Below are positions 1-5,532 of a stretch of 5,637 bases of DNA, piece after piece; within the stretch, counting starts at the first letter, position 1, and each line of letters starts with the position of its first letter. The translations under genes and the position numbers were made by a program. Origin of the DNA: Ramlibacter sp. (GTDB lineage Bacteria; Pseudomonadota; Gammaproteobacteria; Burkholderiales; Burkholderiaceae_C); the NCBI GenBank assembly GCA_025351615.1, contig JANXVP010000482.1:1-5637 (forward strand), in the 5' to 3' direction. Below the pieces are notes generated by a model. It saw only the letters and a list, made by a program, of their open reading frames with translations, was not told where the DNA came from and searched no databases.

Positions 1-748
1 CGGCGCTGCGCCCAGGAAAGCGGATCGCGAAATCGACCCGCTGGTTGCTGCGCGGCTTGGTCTCCACCTGCTTGGCGTATTGCTCGGTCGTCAGCACCTG
101 TTCGAGCAGCGCCTCGAGCTGCACTTCACCGAACATGCCGCGCGATTTCACGTTGGTCAGCACCCGCTGCAGGTCGCCCACGCCCTGTGCCAGGGTCTGC
201 ATCTCGCCCAGGCCCTTGTGCACCTGCTCCAGCCGGTCGGCGACCTGCTTGAAGCTGTCGCCCAGGCGCCGGTCCAGGGTGGTCTGCAGTTTCTCGTCGA
301 CGGTCTTGCGCATCTCGTCGAGCTTGGCCGCGTTGGTCTGCTGCAGCTGCTGCAACTGCGCGTCCAGCGTCGCCCGGACCTCGCCCAGCCGCCGCGCGTT
401 CGACTCGCCCAGGTTCTGCAACTGCGCCGACAGTGTGTCGGACAGCGACTTCTGCAGGATTGTGAGCTGCTGCCCGAAAGCGTCGATCTGGGTGTTCTGG
501 GTGCGCGTCGCCTCGGCGCCCTGCTTGACCAGCGCGTCCTGGAAGGTCGCGAGGGTGTGCGTGAGTTCCTGGCGAGCGCCGCGCGACGATTCGCTGATCT
601 CGCGCCGCAGCTCGCGCTCCATGCGCTCGCCGGCGGCCATCAGCTCCACGCGCCCGCTGTCGCTGGCGACCGGTGGCTTGCGCACCAACAGGATGAAAAG
701 CAGGACGAGGGCGGCAACGGCCAGCGCGATGAGGATCCAGAGTTCCAA
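1..748 (-). CDS. rmuC: DNA recombination protein RmuC, N-terminal half (runs off left edge)
   Basis: RmuC proteins are membrane-anchored, coiled-coil proteins with a nuclease-like fold that limit rearrangements between inverted repeats; the exact biochemical role is unsettled. The visible 249 residues show a hydrophobic anchor at about 4-22, a long Gln/Leu/Glu-rich coiled coil at about 35-195, and then the start of the conserved RmuC domain: KSRGMFGEVQLEALLEQVL (201-219), QYAKQV (223-228) and VDFAIRFPG (238-246). Family members are usually about 400-500 residues, so roughly half is missing beyond base 1. The start is TTG at 748-746: an in-frame TGA lies at 766-764, no ATG or GTG occurs between, and AAGG (757-754) sits 5 nt upstream, overlapping the stop codon of the dehydrogenase gene. 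The first in-frame ATG (residue 37) would remove the membrane anchor. The 7-bp gap implies co-transcription with the dehydrogenase. Identity is secure; the TTG start is an inference. Confidence 0.93.
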   Translation of the reverse strand, partial: MELWILIALAVAALVLLFILLVRKPPVASDSGRVELMAAGERMERELRREISESSRGARQELTHTLATFQDALVKQGAEATRTQNTQIDAFGQQLTILQKSLSDTLSAQLQNLGESNARRLGEVRATLDAQLQQLQQTNAAKLDEMRKTVDEKLQTTLDRRLGDSFKQVADRLEQVHKGLGEMQTLAQGVGDLQRVLTNVKSRGMFGEVQLEALLEQVLTTEQYAKQVETKPRSNQRVDFAIRFPGRSA

Positions 749-755
749 GACAGCC

Positions 756-1739
756 TTACCTGGTCAGCACTTCGGGGTTCAGCGGCGTCAGCGGCTTGCC
801 GTTCACCAGGAAACCGATCAGGTTGTCGGCGGCCAGATTGGCCATGGCCAGCCGGGTCGCAATGGTGGAGCTCGCGATATGGGGCGTGAGAACCACGTTG
901 GGCACGGTGAGCAGCGCGGGATTGAGCTTGGGCTCGCCTTCATAGACATCCAGGCCGGCGCCGGCGATCTTGCGCTCGCGCAACGCCGCCGCCAGTGCGG
1001 CGTCGTCGACGATGCCGCCGCGGGCGATGTTGATCAGGTTCGCGGTGGGCTTCATCAACGCGATTTCCCGGGCGCCGATGGTGTGGTGCGACGCCGGAGA
1101 ATAGGGAAGAACGAGCACCACGTGGTCGGCGGTCCGCAGCAGGTCTTCCTTGCCCACGTAACGGGCCTTGCAGGCGGCCTCCAGGTCCGGGGCCAGGCGC
1201 GACCGGTTGTGGTAGATCACGTTCATGCCGAACCCGTGGGCGCCGCGCCGCGCGATGCCCTGGCCGATGCGGCCCATGCCCAGGATGCCCAGGGTGGAGC
1301 CATGCACATCGGTTCCCGCGAACATGTCGAAGCTCCAACGGTCCCACTTGCCCGCGCGCAGGTAATGCTCGCTCTCGGTGACACGGCGGGCCGTGGCCAT
1401 CAGCAGCGCAAAGCCGAAATCAGCCGTGGTCTCGGTCAGCACGTCAGGGGCGTTGGTGGCGAGCACGCCGCGCGCGGTCATCGCGTCGACGTCGAAGTTG
1501 TTGTAGCCCACCGCCATGTTGGCGCAGATCTTCAGCAACGGCGCAGCGGCCAGCAGCTCGGCGTCGATGCGCTCGCCGCCGGTGGTGAAGGCCCCGGCCT
1601 TGTCCCTGAGTTTCTCGGCGAACTGCAGTTTCGACCAGGACGCGTCCGCCTGGTTGGACTCCACCTCGAAGTGCTCTTCGAGCCTGGCAATGGTGGCTGG
1701 GAAAATGGCCCTGGCGACCAGGATTTTGGGCTTGTTCAT
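756..1739 (-). CDS. D-2-hydroxyacid dehydrogenase (glyoxylate/hydroxypyruvate reductase type)
   Basis: A complete 327-residue cytoplasmic NAD(P)-dependent oxidoreductase of the D-isomer-specific 2-hydroxyacid dehydrogenase family, of normal length. The Rossmann fingerprint GMGRIG is at 154-159. The catalytic triad appears intact: Arg240 (NIARGG), Glu269 (EGEP) and His287 (TPHIAS). After the second beta strand the sequence is HNRSR (177-181), with arginines and no acidic residue, which by family rules favours NADPH over NADH. By overall similarity it resembles glyoxylate/hydroxypyruvate reductases (GhrB/GRHPR group), reducing glyoxylate to glycolate or hydroxypyruvate to D-glycerate; a 2-ketogluconate reductase role is possible, and the substrate cannot be fixed from sequence. 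The ATG at 1739 overlaps the upstream stop codon as ATGA and has no clear Shine-Dalgarno, so translation is probably coupled to the upstream frame. rmuC follows at 7 bp. Confidence 0.93.
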   Translation of the reverse strand: MNKPKILVARAIFPATIARLEEHFEVESNQADASWSKLQFAEKLRDKAGAFTTGGERIDAELLAAAPLLKICANMAVGYNNFDVDAMTARGVLATNAPDVLTETTADFGFALLMATARRVTESEHYLRAGKWDRWSFDMFAGTDVHGSTLGILGMGRIGQGIARRGAHGFGMNVIYHNRSRLAPDLEAACKARYVGKEDLLRTADHVVLVLPYSPASHHTIGAREIALMKPTANLINIARGGIVDDAALAAALRERKIAGAGLDVYEGEPKLNPALLTVPNVVLTPHIASSTIATRLAMANLAADNLIGFLVNGKPLTPLNPEVLTR

Positions 1740-2161
1740 GGGGGTTCGGGCCGGAGACCGGCGCGTATCGGGTTGTGGTTTAAATCCAGTGGAATGGTAG
1801 CGCCATGCGCTGCCAGCGACCGCGAAGCCGGCGCGTCGGGATGCCAGCCGGACACCGCGAGCAGCACCAGGAAACCGGCTACGTACGCCAGCGCGACGTG
1901 CCAGCCCCCCTTGAGCCAGGCGCCGACCGACCGCGCCTGCGGATACATGGTGGACAGCGCCCCGCCCGCGGAGGACCCGAACCAGAGCATCGATCCGCCG
2001 AAGCCGACGGCGTAGGCAGCGATCACCGCCAAGCCCGTCAACGCGACCCGAAGCGTGTGACGGTGGTACAGCGCGACGCCCAGCAGGGTCAGGGCGAAGA
2101 GGAAGAAATCGATCGGAATCCCTCCGAAGGCCATGCCTGCCTGATGCGGTGCACTTGTCAT
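1736..2161 (-). pseudogene. Internally deleted citrate-transporter-like permease remnant
   Basis: This 141-codon open frame reads as two ends of one larger membrane protein joined together. Residues 15-46 (GIPIDFF through GLAVI) resemble the first membrane segment of CitMHS/SLC13-like permeases that I recall from Burkholderiales (about 400+ residues). Residues 47-112 (AAYAVGFGGSMLWFGSSAG ... GWHPDAPA) resemble the C-terminal end of the same family. About 300 or more middle residues appear missing, with the join near base 2023. After the expected C-terminus the frame reads through about 29 unrelated residues and stops in an ATGA overlap with the dehydrogenase start. The start chosen is ATG 2161, with AGGA 4 nt upstream; ATG 2134 (residue 10) is also possible. 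Hydrophobic stretches lie at about 19-36, 38-57 and 86-104. The family match is from memory, without an alignment. The frame is intact, so a short functional membrane protein cannot be excluded; transport activity is very unlikely. Confidence 0.6.
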
Positions 2162-2270
2162 GTGGTCCTGCTGCAGATTATGCGGCGTGCTCTGGCGAAT
2201 TGCCCTGGCGGGATGCTGTGGCGGGCTACGCCGCTGCTGTTGCATGCATGACCAGCGGATCCTTCGGCTT

Positions 2271-2286
2271 GTAGGCACGTGCCTAC
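2271..2286. promoter_or_regulatory. Perfect 16-bp palindrome upstream of the CsbD gene
   Basis: GTAGGCACGTGCCTAC is its own reverse complement over all 16 bases. It lies 113 bp upstream of the CsbD start and about 110 bp upstream of the divergent permease-remnant start, inside the 238-bp intergenic stretch 2162-2399. A partial echo, TCCTAC, follows at 2304-2309. The symmetry and position fit a dimeric regulator's operator; no particular regulator is identified. I found no convincing sigma-70 -35/-10 pair in this intergenic region, which would be compatible with an alternative sigma factor or an activator-dependent promoter. A cruciform or a short hairpin is an alternative reading. Confidence 0.45.
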
Positions 2287-2399
2287 GGCCCCGCAACGGC
2301 GTGTCCTACTTTTGCGTGCATGAGCCAGGACTAGGGTAAGCGCACGCCTGGCGGCGGCAGACCCTGCCCACGGAGGCGCACTTAAAGGAAACCAACCCT

Positions 2400-2624
2400 A
2401 TGACCAACGATCGTATCGAAGGCAACTGGAAACAGCTCAAGGGCAAGATCAAGGAGCAATGGGGCAAGCTCACCGACGACGACCTCGACGTCATCGCCGG
2501 CAAGCGCGACCAGTTGCTGGGACGAATCCAGGAGCGCCATGGCATTGCCAGGCATGAGGCCGAACAGCAGGTGAGTCATTTCGAGCAGCGTAACCCGACC
2601 TTCATCTTCGAAAAATCGCAATGA
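2400..2624 (+). CDS. CsbD-family stress-response protein
   Basis: A complete 74-residue, highly charged cytoplasmic protein of the CsbD/YjbJ family, small proteins commonly induced by general, osmotic or membrane stress; their molecular function is not established. The family core is clear: the N-terminal block RIEGNWKQLKGKIKEQWGKL (5-24) with its characteristic tryptophans, followed by DDDLDVIAGKRDQLLGRIQ (26-44) and a helical C-terminal part. The length is close to the usual 60-75 residues. It has no signal peptide or membrane segment. The ATG is preceded by AAAGGA (2384-2389) at a slightly long 10-nt spacing. Its TGA overlaps the ATG of the following cysteine-repeat protein (ATGA, 2621-2624), so the two form a coupled operon and are probably expressed together under stress. 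Regulation is likely through the intergenic region containing the 16-bp palindrome. Confidence 0.93.
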   Translation: MTNDRIEGNWKQLKGKIKEQWGKLTDDDLDVIAGKRDQLLGRIQERHGIARHEAEQQVSHFEQRNPTFIFEKSQ

Positions 2625-3211
2625 GCTGCAAGCGCGCGGCGATCCGGCACCGGTCGCTTGCCTTCGCGTTGATCGCTGGTTGCGCGGTTGGCGGCGCCGC
2701 CGGCGCGATGACAAAAAACGAATACCGCGTCGAGCGCGACAAGGAGCAGGCTGCATACAAGAGCGCTTGGGCCAGTTGCAAGGCGCTGACCGGAAACGCC
2801 AGGGATGTCTGCAAGGTCGAGGCCAAGGGCAACTACCAGGTCGCCAAGGCTGAGCTCGATGCGCAATTGCGGCCCACGCCAAAGCGCGACGACAAGGTCA
2901 AGACTGAGAAAGCCGTGGCCGCGTACAAGCTCGCCAGCGAAAAGTGCGACGACCTCAAAGCCAACGCCAAGGACGTCTGCCGCAAAGACGCCAAGGCGAA
3001 TTACGTGGCGGCAGCCGGCGAAGCGAAGCTCAGCCGGGCCTCGGTCGACCAGGGTGTGAATTCGCGCAAGGCCGTCAAGGAACGCAAGGATGTCCGCGAA
3101 GACACCAGCAATGCGCTGTTTGCCGCGGCAAAAGAACGCTGCGACCCGCTGTCGGGAAGCGCGAAGTCCGCTTGCATCGCCGACGCGAAGAAAAAGTTCG
3201 GCAAGCCGTAA
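2621..3211 (+). CDS. Exported cysteine-repeat protein of unknown function
   Basis: A 196-residue lysine/alanine-rich protein of a type I recall from Burkholderiales genomes, sometimes labelled 'cell envelope biogenesis protein TolA' on composition alone; no function is established. A signal peptide is evident: a basic n-region (KRAAIRHR, 4-11), a hydrophobic core (13-25) and AGA before Met30, suggesting cleavage after Ala29 into the periplasm. The segment IAGC (18-21) also fits a lipobox, so lipidation at Cys21 is an alternative. The mature part has three imperfect repeats, each with two cysteines separated by ten residues: Cys53/Cys64, Cys109/Cys120 and Cys174/Cys185, in the pattern C-x2-L-x3-A-(K/R)-x2-C followed by an Ala/Lys helix. 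Regular pairs suggest intradomain disulphides in the oxidising periplasm. The start ATG overlaps the CsbD stop codon. The 3' end faces the nitroreductase gene, 30 bp away, with no recognisable terminator between. Confidence 0.85.
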   Translation: MSCKRAAIRHRSLAFALIAGCAVGGAAGAMTKNEYRVERDKEQAAYKSAWASCKALTGNARDVCKVEAKGNYQVAKAELDAQLRPTPKRDDKVKTEKAVAAYKLASEKCDDLKANAKDVCRKDAKANYVAAAGEAKLSRASVDQGVNSRKAVKERKDVREDTSNALFAAAKERCDPLSGSAKSACIADAKKKFGKP

Positions 3212-3241
3212 AGTCTCCCTGCGCCGGCGGCGGCCCTCACG

Positions 3242-3967
3242 CTAATCGAGCCATCGGGTGAACCCCGCGACAGGTTCCCGCGGCGTATGGAAGCTGTTCA
3301 CAAGCGCGGACTCGTCGGCGTAGCCCATCGACATGCCGCACACCAGCATTTCGTCCGCTCCGGCGCCGATACGCGGTAAGACGAGTCTGGCGTAACCGTT
3401 CCATGCCGCCTGCGGACAGGTGTGGAGCCCCCTCGCGCGAGCCGCGACCATGATGCTCTGCAGGAACATGCCGTAGTCCACCAGTGAGCCGCGTTCGAGC
3501 ACCCGGTCGATGGTGAACATCAATCCCAGCGGGGCGTCGAAGAAGCGAAAGTTGCGCTGGTGCTGCGCATGCATCTTGTCCTTGTCGGCTTTGGTGATCC
3601 CGAGCAGGCCGTACAGGCTCCAGCCGTTCTCGCGCCGGCGGTCGATATACGGGCTGACCCACTTGCGCGGGTAGTAGTCGTACTCCTCCCTGTAATCCGC
3701 GGCCAGCAGCGGATTGGCGTAGATCGCGTCGTGGGCGGCGCACACTTCACCGGACACCGCCGCCAGGGTGGCGCCCTGCAGCACGTAGACCTTCCACGGC
3801 TGGGTATTGGTGCCCGACGGCGCGCGGCGCGCGACCTCCAGGATGGCCTCGATCGTTTGGCGAGGCACCGGCTTCGGCAGGAACGCCCGGGCGGCGAAAC
3901 GGCTCTCGATGGCGGCGTCGACGCTCGCGCAATCCTCGACCACGGTGCTGACTTGGGTTGGGGTCAC
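3242..3967 (-). CDS. Nitroreductase-family FMN oxidoreductase
   Basis: A complete 241-residue flavoprotein of the nitroreductase fold (NfsB/PnbA-like), which typically uses FMN and NAD(P)H to reduce nitroaromatics, quinones or related substrates as a cytoplasmic dimer. Visible family signatures are SRFAARAF (22-29) and APSGTNTQPW (49-58), which bind the FMN phosphate and ring, the helix DYGMFLQSIMVAARARGL (164-181), and CGMSMGYAD (210-218). The length is normal with a modest insertion around 95-140. The physiological substrate is unknown. The start is GTG at 3967: its sequence overlaps the thioesterase stop as GTGA, AAGGA lies 5 nt upstream, and the next in-frame ATG is not until residue 132, inside the domain. 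An upstream in-frame ATG at 4333 exists only inside the thioesterase gene and is rejected. It is the last gene of the deacetylase-thioesterase-nitroreductase operon. Confidence 0.92.
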   Translation of the reverse strand: MTPTQVSTVVEDCASVDAAIESRFAARAFLPKPVPRQTIEAILEVARRAPSGTNTQPWKVYVLQGATLAAVSGEVCAAHDAIYANPLLAADYREEYDYYPRKWVSPYIDRRRENGWSLYGLLGITKADKDKMHAQHQRNFRFFDAPLGLMFTIDRVLERGSLVDYGMFLQSIMVAARARGLHTCPQAAWNGYARLVLPRIGAGADEMLVCGMSMGYADESALVNSFHTPREPVAGFTRWLD

Positions 3968-4410
3968 TGCAGTCCTTCCAGGACGGTTTTCAACTGGAGC
4001 GGGAGATCCACCGGCCGGCGCGTCGCCCGGTCGACGTAGACGTGAATGAAATGACCTTGGGCGGCTGTCATCGCCGCGCCTTGAACAAACAGGCCGACCT
4101 CGTAGCGCCCGCTCGAGCGGCCGATGCGGGCCACCCGCAACCCGGATTCCACGGTTTGCGGAAATTCCACCGAAGCAAAGTAGTTGCACTGTGTTTCGAT
4201 CACCAGGCCGATGATTTCGCCGTGCTGGATGTCGAGCGCGCCCTGCTCGATCAGGTGGGCGTTGACCGCGGTGTCGAACCAACTGTAATAGACGGCGTTG
4301 TTGACGTGTCCATAGGCGTCGTTGTCCATCCATCGCGTGGTGATGGTGCGGAAAGCCCGGTAAGCGCTGCGCGGTTCGGGCTGGGGCTTGCTGTCGGGCG
4401 TATCGGTCAT
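3964..4410 (-). CDS. Hotdog-fold acyl-CoA thioesterase (4HBT type)
   Basis: A complete 148-residue cytoplasmic hotdog thioesterase of the 4-hydroxybenzoyl-CoA thioesterase/YbgC/FadM-like superfamily, which hydrolyses acyl-CoA thioesters. The signature motif WMDNDAYGHVNNAVYYSWFD (27-46) is intact, including the D-x-D-x-x-G-H-V-N pattern in which Asp31 is the likely catalytic acidic residue. The later strand pattern (IETQCNYFASVEFPQTVESGL, with RYEVG at 102-106) follows the fold. The first 15-20 residues are polar and Pro-rich, outside the domain. The length is typical (130-150). Substrate chain length cannot be read from sequence. The ATG at 4410 overlaps the deacetylase stop as ATGA, and the 3' end overlaps the nitroreductase GTG as GTGA, so its translation is probably coupled on both sides. 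Confidence 0.94.
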   Translation of the reverse strand: MTDTPDSKPQPEPRSAYRAFRTITTRWMDNDAYGHVNNAVYYSWFDTAVNAHLIEQGALDIQHGEIIGLVIETQCNYFASVEFPQTVESGLRVARIGRSSGRYEVGLFVQGAAMTAAQGHFIHVYVDRATRRPVDLPLQLKTVLEGLQ

Positions 4411-5336
4411 CGCGGCTGATTCTGCCAGCGGCGCCAGTACTGCGCCGCGACCCCGAAGGTGTTGATCTGTGCCTGCACCGTGTCCTCGATCCGCAACCCG
4501 TAGCCGCCGGCCATCGCGAAGGCCAGCGGAATGCGGCGCTGGAAGGCCCAGTCGAAGACGCGGCGGTCGCGCGCCTCCAGACCGTCCCAGCTGAGTTTGA
4601 GGCGCCCGAGACGATCGCCCTCGTGGGGGTCGGCGCCGGCCAGGTAGATCACCAGCCCGGGCTCGAAGCGGCGCTCGAGTTCAGCCAGCGCGAGCTCGAG
4701 GGCCTGCAGGTATTCCTCGTCGCGGCAACCGTCCGGCAACTCGACGTCGAGATCGCTGGCTTCCTTGCGGAAGGGAAAATTCTTCTGGCCGTGCATCGAC
4801 AGCGTGAACACGGTGGAGTCGCCCTGAAAGATCCTCGCGGTGCCGTTGCCCTGGTGCACGTCCAGGTCGACCAGCGCCACCTTCAACGGCGCCGGGCCCG
4901 AGCGTCCCCATTCCGCCTGCATCAGGCGCGCAGCGACCGCGGCGTCATTGAAGACGCAGAAGCCCCCGCCCTTGCCGGCGTATGCATGGTGCGTGCCGCC
5001 GGCGATGTTCGCTGCCACGCCCTCGTTGAAGGCCGCCCGGCAGGCTGCAACGGTCGCGCCGACCGAGCGCCGCGCACGGTCGCCCATCGCCTCGCTCCAG
5101 GGAAAGCCGATCTCACGCATCGCCTGGTCAGTAACTGAACCACTGCCGATCGCCTCGATGTAGGCCGGAGTGTGGGCCAGGGCGAGTTCGCCGTCACTGG
5201 CTGGCTCGGCCTGCAGCAGCCGCACCTCCGGCCGCTCCAGCGCCAGGCGATCCCGCAGCAACTGGTACTTGGCCATGGGAAAGCGATGGCCTGCCGGGAG
5301 CGCGAGCACAAACTGGGTGGCGTAGAACACCTGCAT
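4407..5336 (-). CDS. Histone deacetylase-family zinc amidohydrolase
   Basis: A complete 309-residue member of the histone deacetylase/acetoin-utilisation/acetylpolyamine amidohydrolase superfamily, cytoplasmic, removing acyl groups from amines such as protein lysines or small molecules. The active site looks intact: the His pair His116-His117 in GGTHHA; zinc ligands Asp159 and His161 in DLDVHQGNG and Asp236 in GADPHEGD; and the transition-state tyrosine Tyr279 in AGGYG. GFCVFND (125-131) is another family block. The N-terminal GHRFPMAKY (16-24) resembles the compact class IV-like bacterial forms rather than AcuC. The native substrate is unknown. The ATG at 5336 matches the usual N-terminus of the family; it has no strong Shine-Dalgarno. 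It is the first gene of the operon with the thioesterase and nitroreductase and is divergent from the phasin, sharing a 196-bp control region. Confidence 0.93.
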   Translation of the reverse strand: MQVFYATQFVLALPAGHRFPMAKYQLLRDRLALERPEVRLLQAEPASDGELALAHTPAYIEAIGSGSVTDQAMREIGFPWSEAMGDRARRSVGATVAACRAAFNEGVAANIAGGTHHAYAGKGGGFCVFNDAAVAARLMQAEWGRSGPAPLKVALVDLDVHQGNGTARIFQGDSTVFTLSMHGQKNFPFRKEASDLDVELPDGCRDEEYLQALELALAELERRFEPGLVIYLAGADPHEGDRLGRLKLSWDGLEARDRRVFDWAFQRRIPLAFAMAGGYGLRIEDTVQAQINTFGVAAQYWRRWQNQPR

Positions 5337-5359
5337 CGGCCGATTGTGTCCGGCGCCGG

Positions 5360-5398
5360 GAAACCGGTTTCTAGGCAGTCCCTTCTAGAATGGTGCAA
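5360..5398 (-). promoter_or_regulatory. Candidate promoter/operator of the deacetylase operon
   Basis: On the minus strand TTGCAC (5398-5393) could be a -35 box and TAGAAA (5373-5368) a -10 box, but the 19-bp spacer is long, so the promoter is weakly supported. The same stretch holds a perfect 12-bp palindrome, GAAACCGGTTTC (5360-5371), directly beside CCGGCGCCGG (5350-5359), and a direct TTCTAG repeat (5369-5374 and 5383-5388), the second copy within the palindrome TTCTAGAA. Such symmetry overlapping a possible -10 suggests an operator; no regulator is identified. Confidence 0.3.
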
Positions 5399-5463
5399 CG
5401 CAGCAAAAAGGGCTTGCACTGGCTGGCGAGCTGCCTATAATTCAACCCATGCTGCACTGCAAC
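5393..5463. promoter_or_regulatory. TGC-rich repeats, possible PhaR binding sites
   Basis: Short TGC/GCA-rich elements recur around the phasin promoter: GTGCAACGCAGCA (5393-5405), TTGCACTG (5414-5421) and CTGCACTGCAAC (5452-5463). TGCACTG occurs twice (5415-5421, 5453-5459), TGCAAC twice (5394-5399, 5458-5463), and GTGCAA/TTGCAC forms an inverted pair 15 bp apart that coincides with the two divergent -35 boxes. Phasin genes in PHA-producing proteobacteria are known to be repressed by PhaR, which binds TGC-rich sequences near the start of transcription. Assigning these repeats to PhaR is inference. Confidence 0.4.
5414..5441 (+). promoter_or_regulatory. phaP: Sigma-70 promoter of the phasin gene
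   Basis: TTGCAC (5414-5419; 4 of 6 to TTGACA) and a perfect TATAAT (5436-5441) are separated by 16 bp, which is a strong housekeeping promoter by sequence. Transcription should start near 5447-5450, giving a leader of about 85 nt before the phasin ATG. TGC-rich repeats overlap the -35 and lie just downstream of the start, consistent with a repressor acting on it. Confidence 0.75.
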
Positions 5464-5471
5464 ATAAACCA

Positions 5472-5484
5472 GGCCCCGGGGGCC
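5472..5484 (+). other. GC-rich hairpin in the phasin mRNA leader
   Basis: GGCCC (5472-5476) and GGGCC (5480-5484) form a perfect 5-bp all-GC stem around a 3-nt CGG loop. It lies in the predicted 5' leader, about 36 nt before the Shine-Dalgarno, with no following T-run, so it is not a terminator. It could stabilise the transcript's 5' end; this is inference. Confidence 0.35.
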
Positions 5485-5532
5485 GGTTCAGGGCAGATGC
5501 TAATGATTACCCACCCTTTAGGAGAATTGAAT

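Noticed and set aside
1736..1790. NPIRAGL in the remnant's tail, reminiscent of the NPVRAGLV motif in REP-associated transposases
   Set aside because: Only seven residues match, with no upstream transposase sequence or REP repeats; most likely coincidence.
45..2015. A 656-codon plus-strand open frame across the whole left block
   Set aside because: It is antisense to rmuC, the dehydrogenase and the permease remnant, all with recognisable protein families. Its translation is low-complexity Ser/Arg/Cys/Gly-rich and matches nothing; long antisense frames are expected at this GC content.
2241..2248. TGCATGCA palindrome
   Set aside because: An 8-bp palindrome is expected by chance in a window of this size and has no supporting context.
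2162..2296. Longer start (ATG 2296) for the permease remnant
   Set aside because: The added 45 residues are Arg/Gln/His-rich and hydrophilic, run through the 16-bp palindrome, and ATG 2161 has its own AGGA.
3212..3241. Possible bidirectional terminator between the convergent cysteine-repeat and nitroreductase genes
   Set aside because: The 30 bp contain GC-rich partial symmetry (cgccggcg) but no stable stem of useful length and no T-run on either strand.
3560..4039. Plus-strand frame of 159 codons opposite the nitroreductase
   Set aside because: Antisense shadow of a confidently identified gene, with low-complexity Arg/Gly/Val composition.
3968..4333. N-terminal extension of the nitroreductase from ATG 4333
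   Set aside because: It runs out of frame inside the thioesterase gene, has Arg/Gly-rich nonsense composition, and GTG 3967 has an ideal ribosome site and matches family length.
4623..5138. Plus-strand frame of 171 codons opposite the deacetylase
   Set aside because: It is the antisense shadow of a gene with all catalytic motifs intact; no family features of its own.
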